From a virus, in the IMG/VR virus record IMGVR_UViG_3300027985_000625, positions 1 through 38,431 of that record: a DNA stretch of 38,431 nucleotides; one strand, written 5' to 3'. Made by a program: the position numbers and the translations under genes. Positions 23,064 through 29,892 of the stretch are shown one piece after another. Under the pieces are notes generated by a model that saw nothing but the letters and a program-made list of their open reading frames with translations, had not been told where the DNA came from and searched no databases. Numbering within the stretch: position 1 is the first letter of the stretch; each line of letters opens with the position of its first letter.

Positions 23064-24074
23064 ATGACAAAAGTGAAAAATCAAGTTCTGACGGATAGAT
23101 ATGCAATTTATAATGATGATTGCATGAACGTTATCACGCAATTGGAAGATAGAATCATTGATCTATCAGTGTACTCTCCCCCATTTGCCGGGCTTTACAA
23201 TTACAGTTCTGATCCGAGAGACTTTTCAAACTGCGAAAGCAAAGAACAGTTTTTGGAACAATACGAATTTCTCATCAAAGAAATGGCAAGGATTACAAAG
23301 CCTGGGCGCATCAATGCAGTTCATTGCACAGATGTTTTTGATAATACTTGCCGCCTTTGGGACTTTCCTCACGAGATAATAAAACTGCACGAAAAATACG
23401 GTTTTGAATATCGTAATCGTATTACCATTTGGAAAGAGCCGCTGAAAGTCAGAATGCGAACTATGGTCCAAAGCCTAATGCATAAATTCATTGTTGAGGA
23501 CAGCACGAAATGCTTTACCGCAATGCCTGACTATATGCTTATTTTTACGCGCAAAGGAGAAAATGAAGTTCCTGTAACGCACCCATTCGGTATCAATGAA
23601 TACGCAGGAGAAATCCCTATCCTACCAAACATTCTACGCGCATGGAATAATGCAAATGGTACGGACTTCAATGCGGATGAGCTTTGGGATCATCTTAATA
23701 AAACAAACGATGATGAGAAAATCACGAAACTGAACCACTACATTTGGCAACGGTATGCCTCTGCCGTATGGGATGATATCCGTATAGACAATGTACTTCC
23801 ATTCAGAGACGCAAAAGAAGAGGACGATGAAAAGCATGTTCATCCGTTGCAACTTGACGTTATCGACCGTATCGTCGAGCTGTATAGTAACCCTGATGAG
23901 GTTGTATTCACTCCGTTCATGGGTGTTGGAAGCGAAGTATTCAGCCCGGTATCGATGGGACGTAAAGCTATTGGTATTGAATTGAAAGATAGCTACTTTA
24001 AGCAAGCTATAATTAATATGAAAGAGGCCGAAAAACGTTACGAAAAAAAATATGTTCAGCCAAGTCTATTTTAG
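23064..24074 (+). CDS. Site-specific DNA methyltransferase, beta class
   Basis: I chose ATG 23064 because AAGGA lies at a sensible distance, while ATG 23058 is too close. The catalytic SPPF motif is at about residues 38-41 and the SAM-binding TPFMGVGSE motif at about 282-290. This order (catalytic motif first) marks the beta class of N4-cytosine or N6-adenine methyltransferases. The gene is AT-rich like the helicase and immediately follows it. The pair may methylate phage DNA to escape restriction, or be a split helicase-methylase similar in concept to P1 DarB. Confidence 0.85.
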   Translation: MTKVKNQVLTDRYAIYNDDCMNVITQLEDRIIDLSVYSPPFAGLYNYSSDPRDFSNCESKEQFLEQYEFLIKEMARITKPGRINAVHCTDVFDNTCRLWDFPHEIIKLHEKYGFEYRNRITIWKEPLKVRMRTMVQSLMHKFIVEDSTKCFTAMPDYMLIFTRKGENEVPVTHPFGINEYAGEIPILPNILRAWNNANGTDFNADELWDHLNKTNDDEKITKLNHYIWQRYASAVWDDIRIDNVLPFRDAKEEDDEKHVHPLQLDVIDRIVELYSNPDEVVFTPFMGVGSEVFSPVSMGRKAIGIELKDSYFKQAIINMKEAEKRYEKKYVQPSLF

Positions 24075-24083
24075 ACTCGACCT

Positions 24084-24104
24084 GCCGGCGCTGATAGCGC
24101 TGGC
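24084..24104 (+). other. Hairpin after the AT-rich module
   Basis: GCCGGCGCT and AGCGCTGGC flank a 3-base loop (GAT) with 8 of 9 positions pairing, forming a GC-rich hairpin just 10 bases after the methyltransferase stop. No T-run follows, so it is not a classical terminator. It could be an RNA stabiliser, pause site or scar at the edge of the acquired segment. Confidence 0.5.
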
Positions 24105-24137
24105 CGCAACAATTTGCATGAAAGTGAGAAAAGCCAT

Positions 24138-24362
24138 ATGGGCTACCCGGAAATTTACGAACACGATGACACCGAGCAAGTCGGCTACAGCAATCACCCA
24201 CAGAATGGCGGATACATCAACCGTGAATGGGAAGGCCTAGGTGGCTGGATTGTCAAGGAAGCGGACGACCTATTCGTCGCGTATTACATGGGCGAGGAGA
24301 TCGGAAGCGCGAACACGTTCGACCTGGCTAAGATGCTGATCGAGAATGAGGCTGGATGGTGA
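24138..24362 (+). CDS. Hypothetical protein, about 74 aa
   Basis: The product contains YPEIYEHDDTEQVGY, GGYINREWEGLGGWIVKEAD and FVAYYMGEEIGSANTFDLAK. It is acidic and probably beta/alpha. A TTG at 24114 would add eight residues. ATG 24138 is chosen but has only a weak GTGAG upstream. The GC-rich codon use resumes here, marking the end of the AT-rich module. Function unknown. Confidence 0.5.
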   Translation: MGYPEIYEHDDTEQVGYSNHPQNGGYINREWEGLGGWIVKEADDLFVAYYMGEEIGSANTFDLAKMLIENEAGW

Positions 24363-24363
24363 C

Positions 24364-24708
24364 ATGAGAGTCCTGACACAGAAAGAGAAGGCCGTCTTCG
24401 AGGCTGCCTTCACAAGCATCATGCGCGTCGCATCCGTCGAAGCCGATATCGTCATGGATATCGTCGCAGTGGGCCAGAAGCTGCCGCAGGCGTACGTAGA
24501 CCTTATGTTCGAGCTTGGAGGCATGGCGACAATGCAGAACCTATTCTGCCCGCTCTACAAGGAAAAGGCGATGGGGTGGTTGATTGAATACTGCTTCCGG
24601 CTCAGACTGCAGCCACGTGCTTTTGAGTTCAGGGGGATGCTGGCGATCAACAGGCGGCCGATCCCTGCCGAAGAGCACACGTATATGCAACATTCGCAGG
24701 AAACATGA
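24364..24708 (+). CDS. Hypothetical helical protein
   Basis: The 114-aa product starts at ATG 24364, two bases after the previous stop. An upstream in-frame ATG at 24346 is possible. It is helical with EKAVFEAAFTSIMRVA, VDLMFELGGMATMQNLF and AMGWLIEYCFRLRLQP. The stop overlaps the extended -10 promoter of the RNA candidate. No function is recognised. Confidence 0.55.
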   Translation: MRVLTQKEKAVFEAAFTSIMRVASVEADIVMDIVAVGQKLPQAYVDLMFELGGMATMQNLFCPLYKEKAMGWLIEYCFRLRLQPRAFEFRGMLAINRRPIPAEEHTYMQHSQET

Positions 24709-24714
24709 TATAAT
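24706..24714 (+). promoter_or_regulatory. Extended -10 promoter for the RNA candidate
   Basis: The sequence TGATATAAT is a perfect extended -10 element (TGnTATAAT). The -35 position about 17 bases upstream reads TGCAAC, which is weak, but extended -10 promoters do not need a good -35. Transcription would start near 24721, exactly at the 5' end of the structured region. Confidence 0.68.
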
Positions 24715-24720
24715 CGTAAT

Positions 24721-24841
24721 CTCGCCCGGCAGTGCCGACCGCTGGGCATTAAGTCTTAATAAGCAGCTCCGATGCGCCATCCCGGCCCCGCTACGAGCTG
24801 CCTATTAAGCCTTAAAGTTGGGCCGGGAATCCCTTCTTTTT
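24721..24841 (+). ncRNA. Candidate structured small RNA or leader switch
   Basis: No protein frame spans this interval. The arm at 24755-24769 pairs with 24795-24809 at 14 of 15 positions, and five more pairs (24749-24753 with 24811-24815) extend the stem. CCCGGCCC at 24781-24788 is fully complementary to GGGCCGGG at 24820-24827, while CCCGGC at 24725-24730 competes for the same bases. TTCTTTTT at 24834-24841 follows as a terminator tract. It lies between a perfect extended -10 and the gene at 24866. It may be a free phage RNA or a leader with alternative folds. Confidence 0.58.
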
Positions 24842-24865
24842 GGCTAATTCAAACAAAGGATTAGC

Positions 24866-25057
24866 TTGAAACTCACCGCAAAATCATTTGAAGCGAAAGC
24901 AAAAAAGGCAATTTTGTCTAACGGTTCCTCACGCTATGACCTCAACGTGCTAGTTAACAAAGCCGTACATCAACTTAGAACATCAAAAGAGCACGATCCT
25001 GAACTCGCACATCAGGTGACGATTGCGAAAGAGCTTTTGAGATTGGAGCTGGTGTAG
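24866..25057 (+). CDS. Small helical protein before the replication gene
   Basis: The 63-aa product starts with TTG, with AAAGGA six bases upstream. It has a basic N-terminus (FEAKAKKAILSNGSS) and a helical C-terminus (LAHQVTIAKELLRLELV). Its TAG overlaps the GTG start of the replication protein, so translation is probably coupled. Function unknown. Confidence 0.55.
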   Translation: MKLTAKSFEAKAKKAILSNGSSRYDLNVLVNKAVHQLRTSKEHDPELAHQVTIAKELLRLELV

Positions 25058-25920
25058 TGGCACGGATCAGAACGGTAAAGCCTGACCTATTCAGGCACGA
25101 AGAGCTCTTTGAAGCCGAGCGCGTTAGTGGTCTACCGCTGCGCCTGGCGTTCATCGGACTCTTCACGGTAGCCGATCGAGATGGTAGATTCAAGTGGCGC
25201 CCGCGGCAGCTGAAGCTCGACGTGCTCCCATATGACGATATCGACTTTTCACGCGTGCTTGACGCGTTAGCCACGCGTGGCTTTATCGTGAAGTACACCA
25301 AAGATGGGGAGCATTTCGGGTTCATACCGACATTCACGACCCACCAGGTCATCAACAACAGGGAAAAAGAGTCAGAACTCCCACCTTACGAGGATTCAGA
25401 GACAGAAGAGCCCGAAAATACGGAGAATGATCAACGCGTGGACGACGCGTGCCAGACGCGTCACGTTCCTGCACAAGGGGAAAGGGAAGGGAAGGGAAGG
25501 GAAAAGGAAGGGGAAGATAATACATGTCGCGACTCTGGCGAGCTCGACGAAGCGAAAGAGGTAGCCTACCATCTCCTCGGAAGAATTGTGAATCACAAGC
25601 CGAATTTCAAGAAGCCGTCCGACAAAGCATTCGATGGATGGGTGAACGATATCGGGAAATCACTGCGTATTGACGGCAGAACGAAGCAGGAGCTCTTCGG
25701 CTGCATCGAGTGGATATACACTACGAAGGACGGAGAGTTCTGGATACCTAACATCCTGAGCGGAAAGAAGCTCAGGGAGAAGTTCGACACGATGGAAGCG
25801 AAGATGATGAACAGCAGGGAATACCGTAATGCTAAGACAATCAAGGAGTGGGAGCCGACGAACCCGATGACTGGAAAACCATACACGGAGGAAGAAAATG
25901 CTTACGAAATCTCTTTTTGA
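25057..25920 (+). CDS. Replication initiator / replisome organiser (lambda O-like role)
   Basis: The 287-aa protein starts with GTG overlapping the previous stop. The N-terminal 105 residues form a winged-helix domain typical of phage replisome organisers (MARIRTVKPDLFRHEELFEA, then LRLAFIGLFTVADRDGRFKW). A charged low-complexity linker (about residues 110-165) follows, then a helical C-terminal domain (DKAFDGWVNDIG, WIYTTKDGEFWIPNILSG). It would bind the origin and load helicase. Two ACGCGT triplets and a purine tract lie within the gene. The next gene is a DUF6475-type protein, comparable to a helicase loader. Confidence 0.75.
   Translation: MARIRTVKPDLFRHEELFEAERVSGLPLRLAFIGLFTVADRDGRFKWRPRQLKLDVLPYDDIDFSRVLDALATRGFIVKYTKDGEHFGFIPTFTTHQVINNREKESELPPYEDSETEEPENTENDQRVDDACQTRHVPAQGEREGKGREKEGEDNTCRDSGELDEAKEVAYHLLGRIVNHKPNFKKPSDKAFDGWVNDIGKSLRIDGRTKQELFGCIEWIYTTKDGEFWIPNILSGKKLREKFDTMEAKMMNSREYRNAKTIKEWEPTNPMTGKPYTEEENAYEISF
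25251..25461 (+). repeat. Iteron-like ACGCGT clusters; candidate replication origin
   Basis: ACGCGT occurs at 25251, 25262 and 25273, and again at 25434, 25445 and 25456. Each triplet has exactly 11-base spacing, about one turn of the helix. The second triplet lies in the low-complexity linker of the initiator, where a protein reason for it is weak. Its placement inside a lambda O-like gene resembles lambda ori. A 43-base purine tract follows 14 bases later. Confidence 0.65.
25475..25517 (+). repeat. Purine tract with five- and four-G runs
   Basis: A 43-base stretch contains only A and G, with six runs of three or four G: 25477-25480, 25484-25486, 25489-25491, 25494-25496, 25499-25501 and 25510-25513. 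The central AAGGG unit repeats at 5-base spacing. It could form a G-quadruplex or triplex and may be the melting or helicase-loading part of the origin. It encodes the Glu/Gly/Lys-rich linker of the replication protein. Confidence 0.7.
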
Positions 25921-26512
25921 CGAGATGATGTTCATGATGTGCGAGATTTACAATCGTGAAGCAAAGAAGCTTCTGCTCAACGGCTATTGGATGATTCTGA
26001 AGCACATGAGCGACGACGACTTCAAGGCCGCAATTTTGTCGTTACTGGCAACGAGACAGTCACCAGCAATGCCGAAGCCTGCCGAGATCATGGAATTTAT
26101 TCGACCTGACCTCGAAGCAATCGCAACGCTTGCCGTTATCGACATTGAGAACGCGGTTAGCCGGCACGGAGTCTACTCCAGCGTATCGTTCGACGACCCA
26201 GTCGTAAACAGCATCGTCGATCACCTCGGCGGATGGATAGCAGTATGCAGAATGGACCTCAACGACTGGAAGTTTGCGAAGAAAGAAATTCCTAGGCTGT
26301 ACGGGGTCTATGCCAGGAGGGAACGACACCCGGAGCACCTGGTAGGAATGCATGAGAGGTCGAACGGATTTGTTCAGGAGGTGCGCACGGTCGGCGCAGG
26401 GTACCGCCTGCCGAACGTCAGGACCGTTCATGCGCTTAACCCGCAGCCGAAAAAAGACATGGCGGTGGTATCGATGCTGGCGGAATCAAAAAAAGTGAAG
26501 GAGAACGCATGA
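25898..26512 (+). CDS. DUF6475-like protein (possible helicase loader)
   Basis: The 204-aa protein overlaps the replication gene end by 23 bases and starts after GGAGG. Helical N-terminus (FDEMMFMMCEIYNREAKKLL, then LNGYWMILKHMSDDDFKAAI) and a RQSPAMPKPAEIMEFIRP segment fit DUF6475 proteins, which usually sit after replication initiators. The position matches lambda P or a DnaC-like loader, but it lacks a Walker A motif. Function is inferred from context. Confidence 0.6.
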   Translation: MLTKSLFDEMMFMMCEIYNREAKKLLLNGYWMILKHMSDDDFKAAILSLLATRQSPAMPKPAEIMEFIRPDLEAIATLAVIDIENAVSRHGVYSSVSFDDPVVNSIVDHLGGWIAVCRMDLNDWKFAKKEIPRLYGVYARRERHPEHLVGMHERSNGFVQEVRTVGAGYRLPNVRTVHALNPQPKKDMAVVSMLAESKKVKENA

Positions 26513-26742
26513 GACGATACGAACGCAGGAGAAACAGGGGGCTGATGGTGCCGACCATGTTCCTGACGATGGAGATGGTCGCGTCCGCCGAGATAATTGC
26601 GATAATGGCATCGATTTTCGGAATTCAAAGCATCATCACCATTTTCGTTTTGATCAGCTCAGGATTCTTTATCGTGCTATCATCAGTGAAGAGATACTTC
26701 TATGTGCTCGAAAGACAGAAGCGTTATGCGCGCTCTCGATAA
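26509..26742 (+). CDS. Small membrane protein, 77 aa
   Basis: The ATG overlaps the previous stop (ATGA) after GGAG. A basic N-terminus (MRRYERRRNRG) precedes two hydrophobic segments (TMFLTMEMVASAEIIAIMA, and IITIFVLISSGFFIVLSSV). The C-terminus is basic. It may be an early membrane protein, for example an exclusion or host-takeover factor, but nothing specific can be said. Confidence 0.6.
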   Translation: MRRYERRRNRGLMVPTMFLTMEMVASAEIIAIMASIFGIQSIITIFVLISSGFFIVLSSVKRYFYVLERQKRYARSR

Positions 26743-26864
26743 CGCTGATGGTCCAAAAACGAACGATATATTAAAAAACGATGTCAGGTATAGGTTTGGA
26801 TGTAAAATGACGTGTAATCGAAATATAGGTGATTTTGGAAAGTTTATCACTGAGGGGCTATTTG

Positions 26865-27419
26865 ATGGCAAGACCAAGTAAGTACGACTGGGACAAAATC
26901 GAAGCAGATTTTAAGGCAGGGGTTCCGAAGGACGAGATCCGCAGAAGATACCGGGTCCCCAGAAATACGTTAGACAATCGGATACGTGACCAGAAACTAA
27001 CCGTATCGGAGGACGCGAGAGCCGTAATGCAGGGTTTCGGGGCAGTTTCGGGGCATTTAGGGGCAGTTGAGGCAAAAAACCCCGAAATACTCCCATCGCT
27101 ATACGATCGCATAGCAACTGAAACTGACTTCGATATACGAGCCGGGCGCATTGTGATCAAGGCTATGCAGAAGATTGAAACCATCGTAGAGAAGGGGACG
27201 AAGCTCGAAAAGGTGAATGTTGGCATGGGGATTCAGAATTTTGAAGAAGTCGGCATGGGGCCTGGCGATTACAAAGATGCTATGGATGCGGTATACCGTG
27301 GCAAGGAGGTCCTAAAGGGCAAAGAGGCCGCGACGCAGGTTAACGTACAGCAAAACAACGACGGAGAAGGCAGCAGATCGGTCACGTTCTACATTCCAGA
27401 GAATGGTAGAGACGACTGA
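26865..27419 (+). CDS. Terminase small subunit
   Basis: The 184-aa product starts at ATG 26865 after GAGGGG. The N-terminal helix-turn-helix (KAGVPKDEIRRRYRVPRNTL, residues about 17-36) recognises packaging sites in this family. The middle is helical, and the C-terminus ends in a basic/acidic segment. It lies directly before the large terminase gene. The preceding 122 bases (26743-26864) are AT-rich without an obvious gene and may hold a late promoter. Confidence 0.78.
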   Translation: MARPSKYDWDKIEADFKAGVPKDEIRRRYRVPRNTLDNRIRDQKLTVSEDARAVMQGFGAVSGHLGAVEAKNPEILPSLYDRIATETDFDIRAGRIVIKAMQKIETIVEKGTKLEKVNVGMGIQNFEEVGMGPGDYKDAMDAVYRGKEVLKGKEAATQVNVQQNNDGEGSRSVTFYIPENGRDD

Positions 27420-27420
27420 T

Positions 27421-28803
27421 ATGTCTTCGAACCCAGACCTGAAGCAGAAGATAATAAAGCCCCAGGCCGGACCGCAAGAGAAGTTTCTATCTACTCCCGC
27501 CGACATTGCAATATACGGAGGTAGTGCCGGCGGGGGGAAAACTTTTGCACTCCTGATGGAGCCGCTGCGCCACATATCAAACGCGAATTTCGGGGCCGTA
27601 GTATTCCGCCGGGAGTCAACCCAGATCACAAACGAGGGCGGACTGTGGGATACGTCGGAGGAGTTGTATTCGCAGCTGGGGGCTGAACCACGGCAGACGC
27701 CTCATCACGAATGGACGTTTGTGAGCGGGGCGAAAGTATCGTTCCGACACCTGCAGCACGATAAACACGTACACGGATGGCAGGGGAGTCAGATACCGCT
27801 GCTGTGTTTCGACGAGCTCACGCACTTTTCCGAAAAGCAGTTCTGGTACATGCTGTCCCGCAACCGGTCTACATGCGGGGTAAGGCCATACGTCAGGGCA
27901 TCGACGAACCCAGATCCGGATAGCTGGGTCGCAAAACTGATAGACTGGTGGATCGGGGACGACGGATATCCTATCATGGAGCGATCAGGTGTAATCAGGT
28001 GGTTCACTAGGATTAGCGGCGAGATTATCTGGGGCAGCACGCGCGATGAGGTAGTCGGGCTGCTGAAGCTGCACGGCGACGAGATGGAAGAGGGAACGGA
28101 GCCGAAGAGCATCACATTCATTCCGGCTCGCCTTGAGGACAACAAGATCCTGATGGAGAAAGATCCCGGGTATAAAGCGAACCTGATGGCCCTTACCAAG
28201 GTGGAGCGCGATCGGTTGTATGGCGGCAACTGGAAAGTACGGGAGACGGCAGGGGCCGTGTTTGACCGCTCCAAAATGGTCGTTGTAGATTATGCGCCTG
28301 AGCTTGTACGAGCATGCAGGGGTTGGGACCTTGCCGCTACCGCAGGGGGAGGAGACTGGACAGCTGGGGTGAAGATCGGTCTCGGATCAGACGGCCTATA
28401 CTACGTCCTGCACGTGTCGAGGTTCCGCGTTTCCCCCGGGGAGGTGAAAAAGTCAATCAGGGATCACGCAGAACAGGACGGCCGTGATGTCGAGGTATTT
28501 ATTCCTCAGGACCCAGGCCAGGCAGGGAAGGCTCAGCGTGAAGACTTCGCCGCAAACATGGCAGGGTTTATCACGAATTTCCGTGTACCATCCGGAGCGA
28601 AGCTGGTGCGGGCGATGCCGTTCGCTTCAGCCGTAGAAAACGATCTCGTGCGGATTGTCAGGGGATTGTGGAACGATGCATTCATCGACGAGGCCCATGC
28701 ATTCACGGGTGGTGGAGGATTGGAGGTTGACGATCAGATCGATGCGGCCGGGGATGCCTTCGTTACGTTGACCAGCAAGCGGTCGGTTTTTGATGTCTTC
28801 TAA
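27421..28803 (+). CDS. Terminase large subunit
   Basis: I chose ATG 27421, two bases after the small-subunit stop. ATG 27403 is an in-frame alternative. Residues about 33-41 contain GGSAGGGKT (Walker A), and LLCFDELTHF (about 127) is Walker B. The RNase H-like nuclease domain begins at GWDLAATAGGGDWTAGVKIG (about residue 301) and ends with a conserved VDDQIDAAGDAF (about 436). It cuts concatemeric DNA and pumps it into proheads. The roughly 460-aa length is normal. Confidence 0.9.
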   Translation: MSSNPDLKQKIIKPQAGPQEKFLSTPADIAIYGGSAGGGKTFALLMEPLRHISNANFGAVVFRRESTQITNEGGLWDTSEELYSQLGAEPRQTPHHEWTFVSGAKVSFRHLQHDKHVHGWQGSQIPLLCFDELTHFSEKQFWYMLSRNRSTCGVRPYVRASTNPDPDSWVAKLIDWWIGDDGYPIMERSGVIRWFTRISGEIIWGSTRDEVVGLLKLHGDEMEEGTEPKSITFIPARLEDNKILMEKDPGYKANLMALTKVERDRLYGGNWKVRETAGAVFDRSKMVVVDYAPELVRACRGWDLAATAGGGDWTAGVKIGLGSDGLYYVLHVSRFRVSPGEVKKSIRDHAEQDGRDVEVFIPQDPGQAGKAQREDFAANMAGFITNFRVPSGAKLVRAMPFASAVENDLVRIVRGLWNDAFIDEAHAFTGGGGLEVDDQIDAAGDAFVTLTSKRSVFDVF

Positions 28804-28838
28804 AAGCTAGCAAATTCTGAAATTTAAACGAAATACAC

Positions 28839-28868
28839 TTGACATGTTAACCGAAATACGGTTATAAT
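28839..28868 (+). promoter_or_regulatory. Consensus sigma70 promoter
   Basis: TTGACA at 28839-28844 and TATAAT at 28863-28868 match the -35 and -10 consensus exactly, with an 18-base spacer. The octamer CGAAATAC occurs at 28829-28836 and again inside the spacer at 28852-28859, 23 bases apart, which may be operator half-sites. The next gene starts at 28899 after an AAAGGA site. Confidence 0.85.
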
Positions 28869-28898
28869 ATGACATACCAAGAGAGAAAAGGATAGAAG

Positions 28899-29282
28899 AT
28901 GAACATTAACGATCTTACGATTGGACAAGCTAAGGAACTGGCCGCTATGTTTGGCAATACACAAACTTCAAATGATAACGGGCTCTGCTCCATGATTGGC
29001 AAAAAAGTTATCATTCGGACATACTCTGCCGGTGTATGGTTCGGAGAGCTCGCGCAAAAAGCTGGGAAAGAAGTTATTCTAAAAAACGGACGCCGCATGT
29101 ACCAGTGGTGGGCGGCTGAGTCCATTAGCCTTAGTGGGGTTGCTCTTTACGGAGTTAAGAACGAAAAATCAAAAATTGTAGAAGCTGTTCCTGAGATCTG
29201 GCTGGAAGCTATTGAGATTTTGCCGTGTTCAGAAACTGCAATCAAGTCACTTGAAAGTGCCCCAAATGTCAAAGCTCAGTAA
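28899..29282 (+). CDS. Small beta-rich phage protein
   Basis: The 127-aa product has DLTIGQAKELAAMFGN at the N-terminus and two beta-rich blocks (GKKVIIRTYSAGVWFGEL, and KEVILKNGRRMYQWWAAES). The C-terminus ends TAIKSLESAPNVKAQ. The pattern resembles the DUF6948-type phage proteins that often precede glycine-rich repeat genes. It is expressed from the consensus promoter at 28839. Function unknown. Confidence 0.55.
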   Translation: MNINDLTIGQAKELAAMFGNTQTSNDNGLCSMIGKKVIIRTYSAGVWFGELAQKAGKEVILKNGRRMYQWWAAESISLSGVALYGVKNEKSKIVEAVPEIWLEAIEILPCSETAIKSLESAPNVKAQ

Positions 29283-29574
29283 ACCAATAGAAAACGGCGA
29301 CAGCGGCTACGGCTACGGCAACGGCAACGGCAACGGAGACGGCAACGGCTACGGCTACGGCAACGGCAACGGCAACGGAGACGGCAACGGCTACGGCTAC
29401 GGCAACGGCAACGGCAACGGCGACGGCTACGGCTACGGCAACGGCAACGGCTACGGCAACGGCGACGGCTACGGCAACGGCAACGGCAACGGCAGCGGCA
29501 ACGGCTATGGCTATGGCGACGGCAAAGGCTACGGCAACGGCGACGGCTACGGCAACGGCGGCGGAAATGACTGA
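29266..29574 (+). CDS. Glycine-rich GYGNGNG repeat protein
   Basis: The 102-aa product starts at ATG 29266 inside the end of the previous gene. After a 13-residue head, it consists of glycine alternating with Tyr, Asn and Asp. The unit GYGYGNGNGNGDGN (14 residues) occurs in tandem at the start, then degenerate copies follow to a GGND end. Alternating GX repeats of this type may be an intrinsically disordered or phase-separating protein, or a structural adhesin, but nothing is proved. It overlaps the next gene by eight bases. Confidence 0.6.
   Translation: MSKLSKPIENGDSGYGYGNGNGNGDGNGYGYGNGNGNGDGNGYGYGNGNGNGDGYGYGNGNGYGNGDGYGNGNGNGSGNGYGYGDGKGYGNGDGYGNGGGND
29305..29430 (+). repeat. 42-base in-frame tandem repeat
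   Basis: Three copies of a 42-base unit (29305-29346, 29347-29388, 29389-29430) made of hexamers GGCTAC, GGCAAC and GGAGAC or GGCGAC. The third copy differs at the end. The hexamer pattern continues imperfectly to about 29565. Opposite-strand frames through it are artefacts. Confidence 0.88.
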
Positions 29575-29713
29575 CCACAAACTACACCTAAAAATCAAGG
29601 AGCGCTTCGGCGTTCCGCTGAGCACGCTCCAGGACTGGCAGAAGCGCGACGCCGACAACTGGAGGAAGCGCATGTACGACCATCTCGTCGAAAAAATCAA
29701 GGAGAATCAATGA
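29567..29713 (+). CDS. Small HTH-like protein, 48 aa
   Basis: The start is ATG 29567 within the end of the repeat gene. The product contains LKIKERFGVPLSTLQDWQKR followed by DADNWRKRMYDHLVEKI, which looks like a helix-turn-helix with an LSTLQDW recognition region. It probably binds DNA and may control this local operon. Upstream in-frame starts lie in the repeat and are unlikely. Confidence 0.58.
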   Translation: MTDHKLHLKIKERFGVPLSTLQDWQKRDADNWRKRMYDHLVEKIKENQ

Positions 29714-29892
29714 CACTATATAAACGAGAAGAAGGCGATATCATCGTAAGTGTCGCTGAAGAGGAAGAAAGCGGCCTGTACTGCATCAAAGTGTGGAAAT
29801 CCGGAGAGTTCAAAGGATCGAAGAAGCTGACGCAACTGGAAGAGGCGGAGAAGCTTGCCGACATGATCGCAGATGGGGAATGTGATGTGTAG
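29710..29892 (+). CDS. Small acidic protein, 60 aa
   Basis: The ATG overlaps the previous stop (ATGA) after GGAG. The product contains YKREEGDIIVSVAEEEESGL, YCIKVWKSGEFKG and an acidic tail. It has no recognised domain and lies in the small-gene cluster between terminase and portal. Confidence 0.55.
   Translation: MTLYKREEGDIIVSVAEEEESGLYCIKVWKSGEFKGSKKLTQLEEAEKLADMIADGECDV

Noticed and set aside
24084-24104. Intrinsic terminator after the methyltransferase
   Set aside because: The hairpin is strong, but CGCAACAATTT follows instead of a T-run, so I list it only as a hairpin.
24052-24240. A 62-codon plus-strand frame starting inside the methyltransferase end
   Set aside because: It overlaps the better-supported 74-aa gene at 24138 and reads as Thr/Ala/Lys-rich noise.
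29269-29700. Minus-strand Ala-Val repeat frame
   Set aside because: It is the reverse reading of the GGCAAC/GGCTAC repeat and has no start signal.
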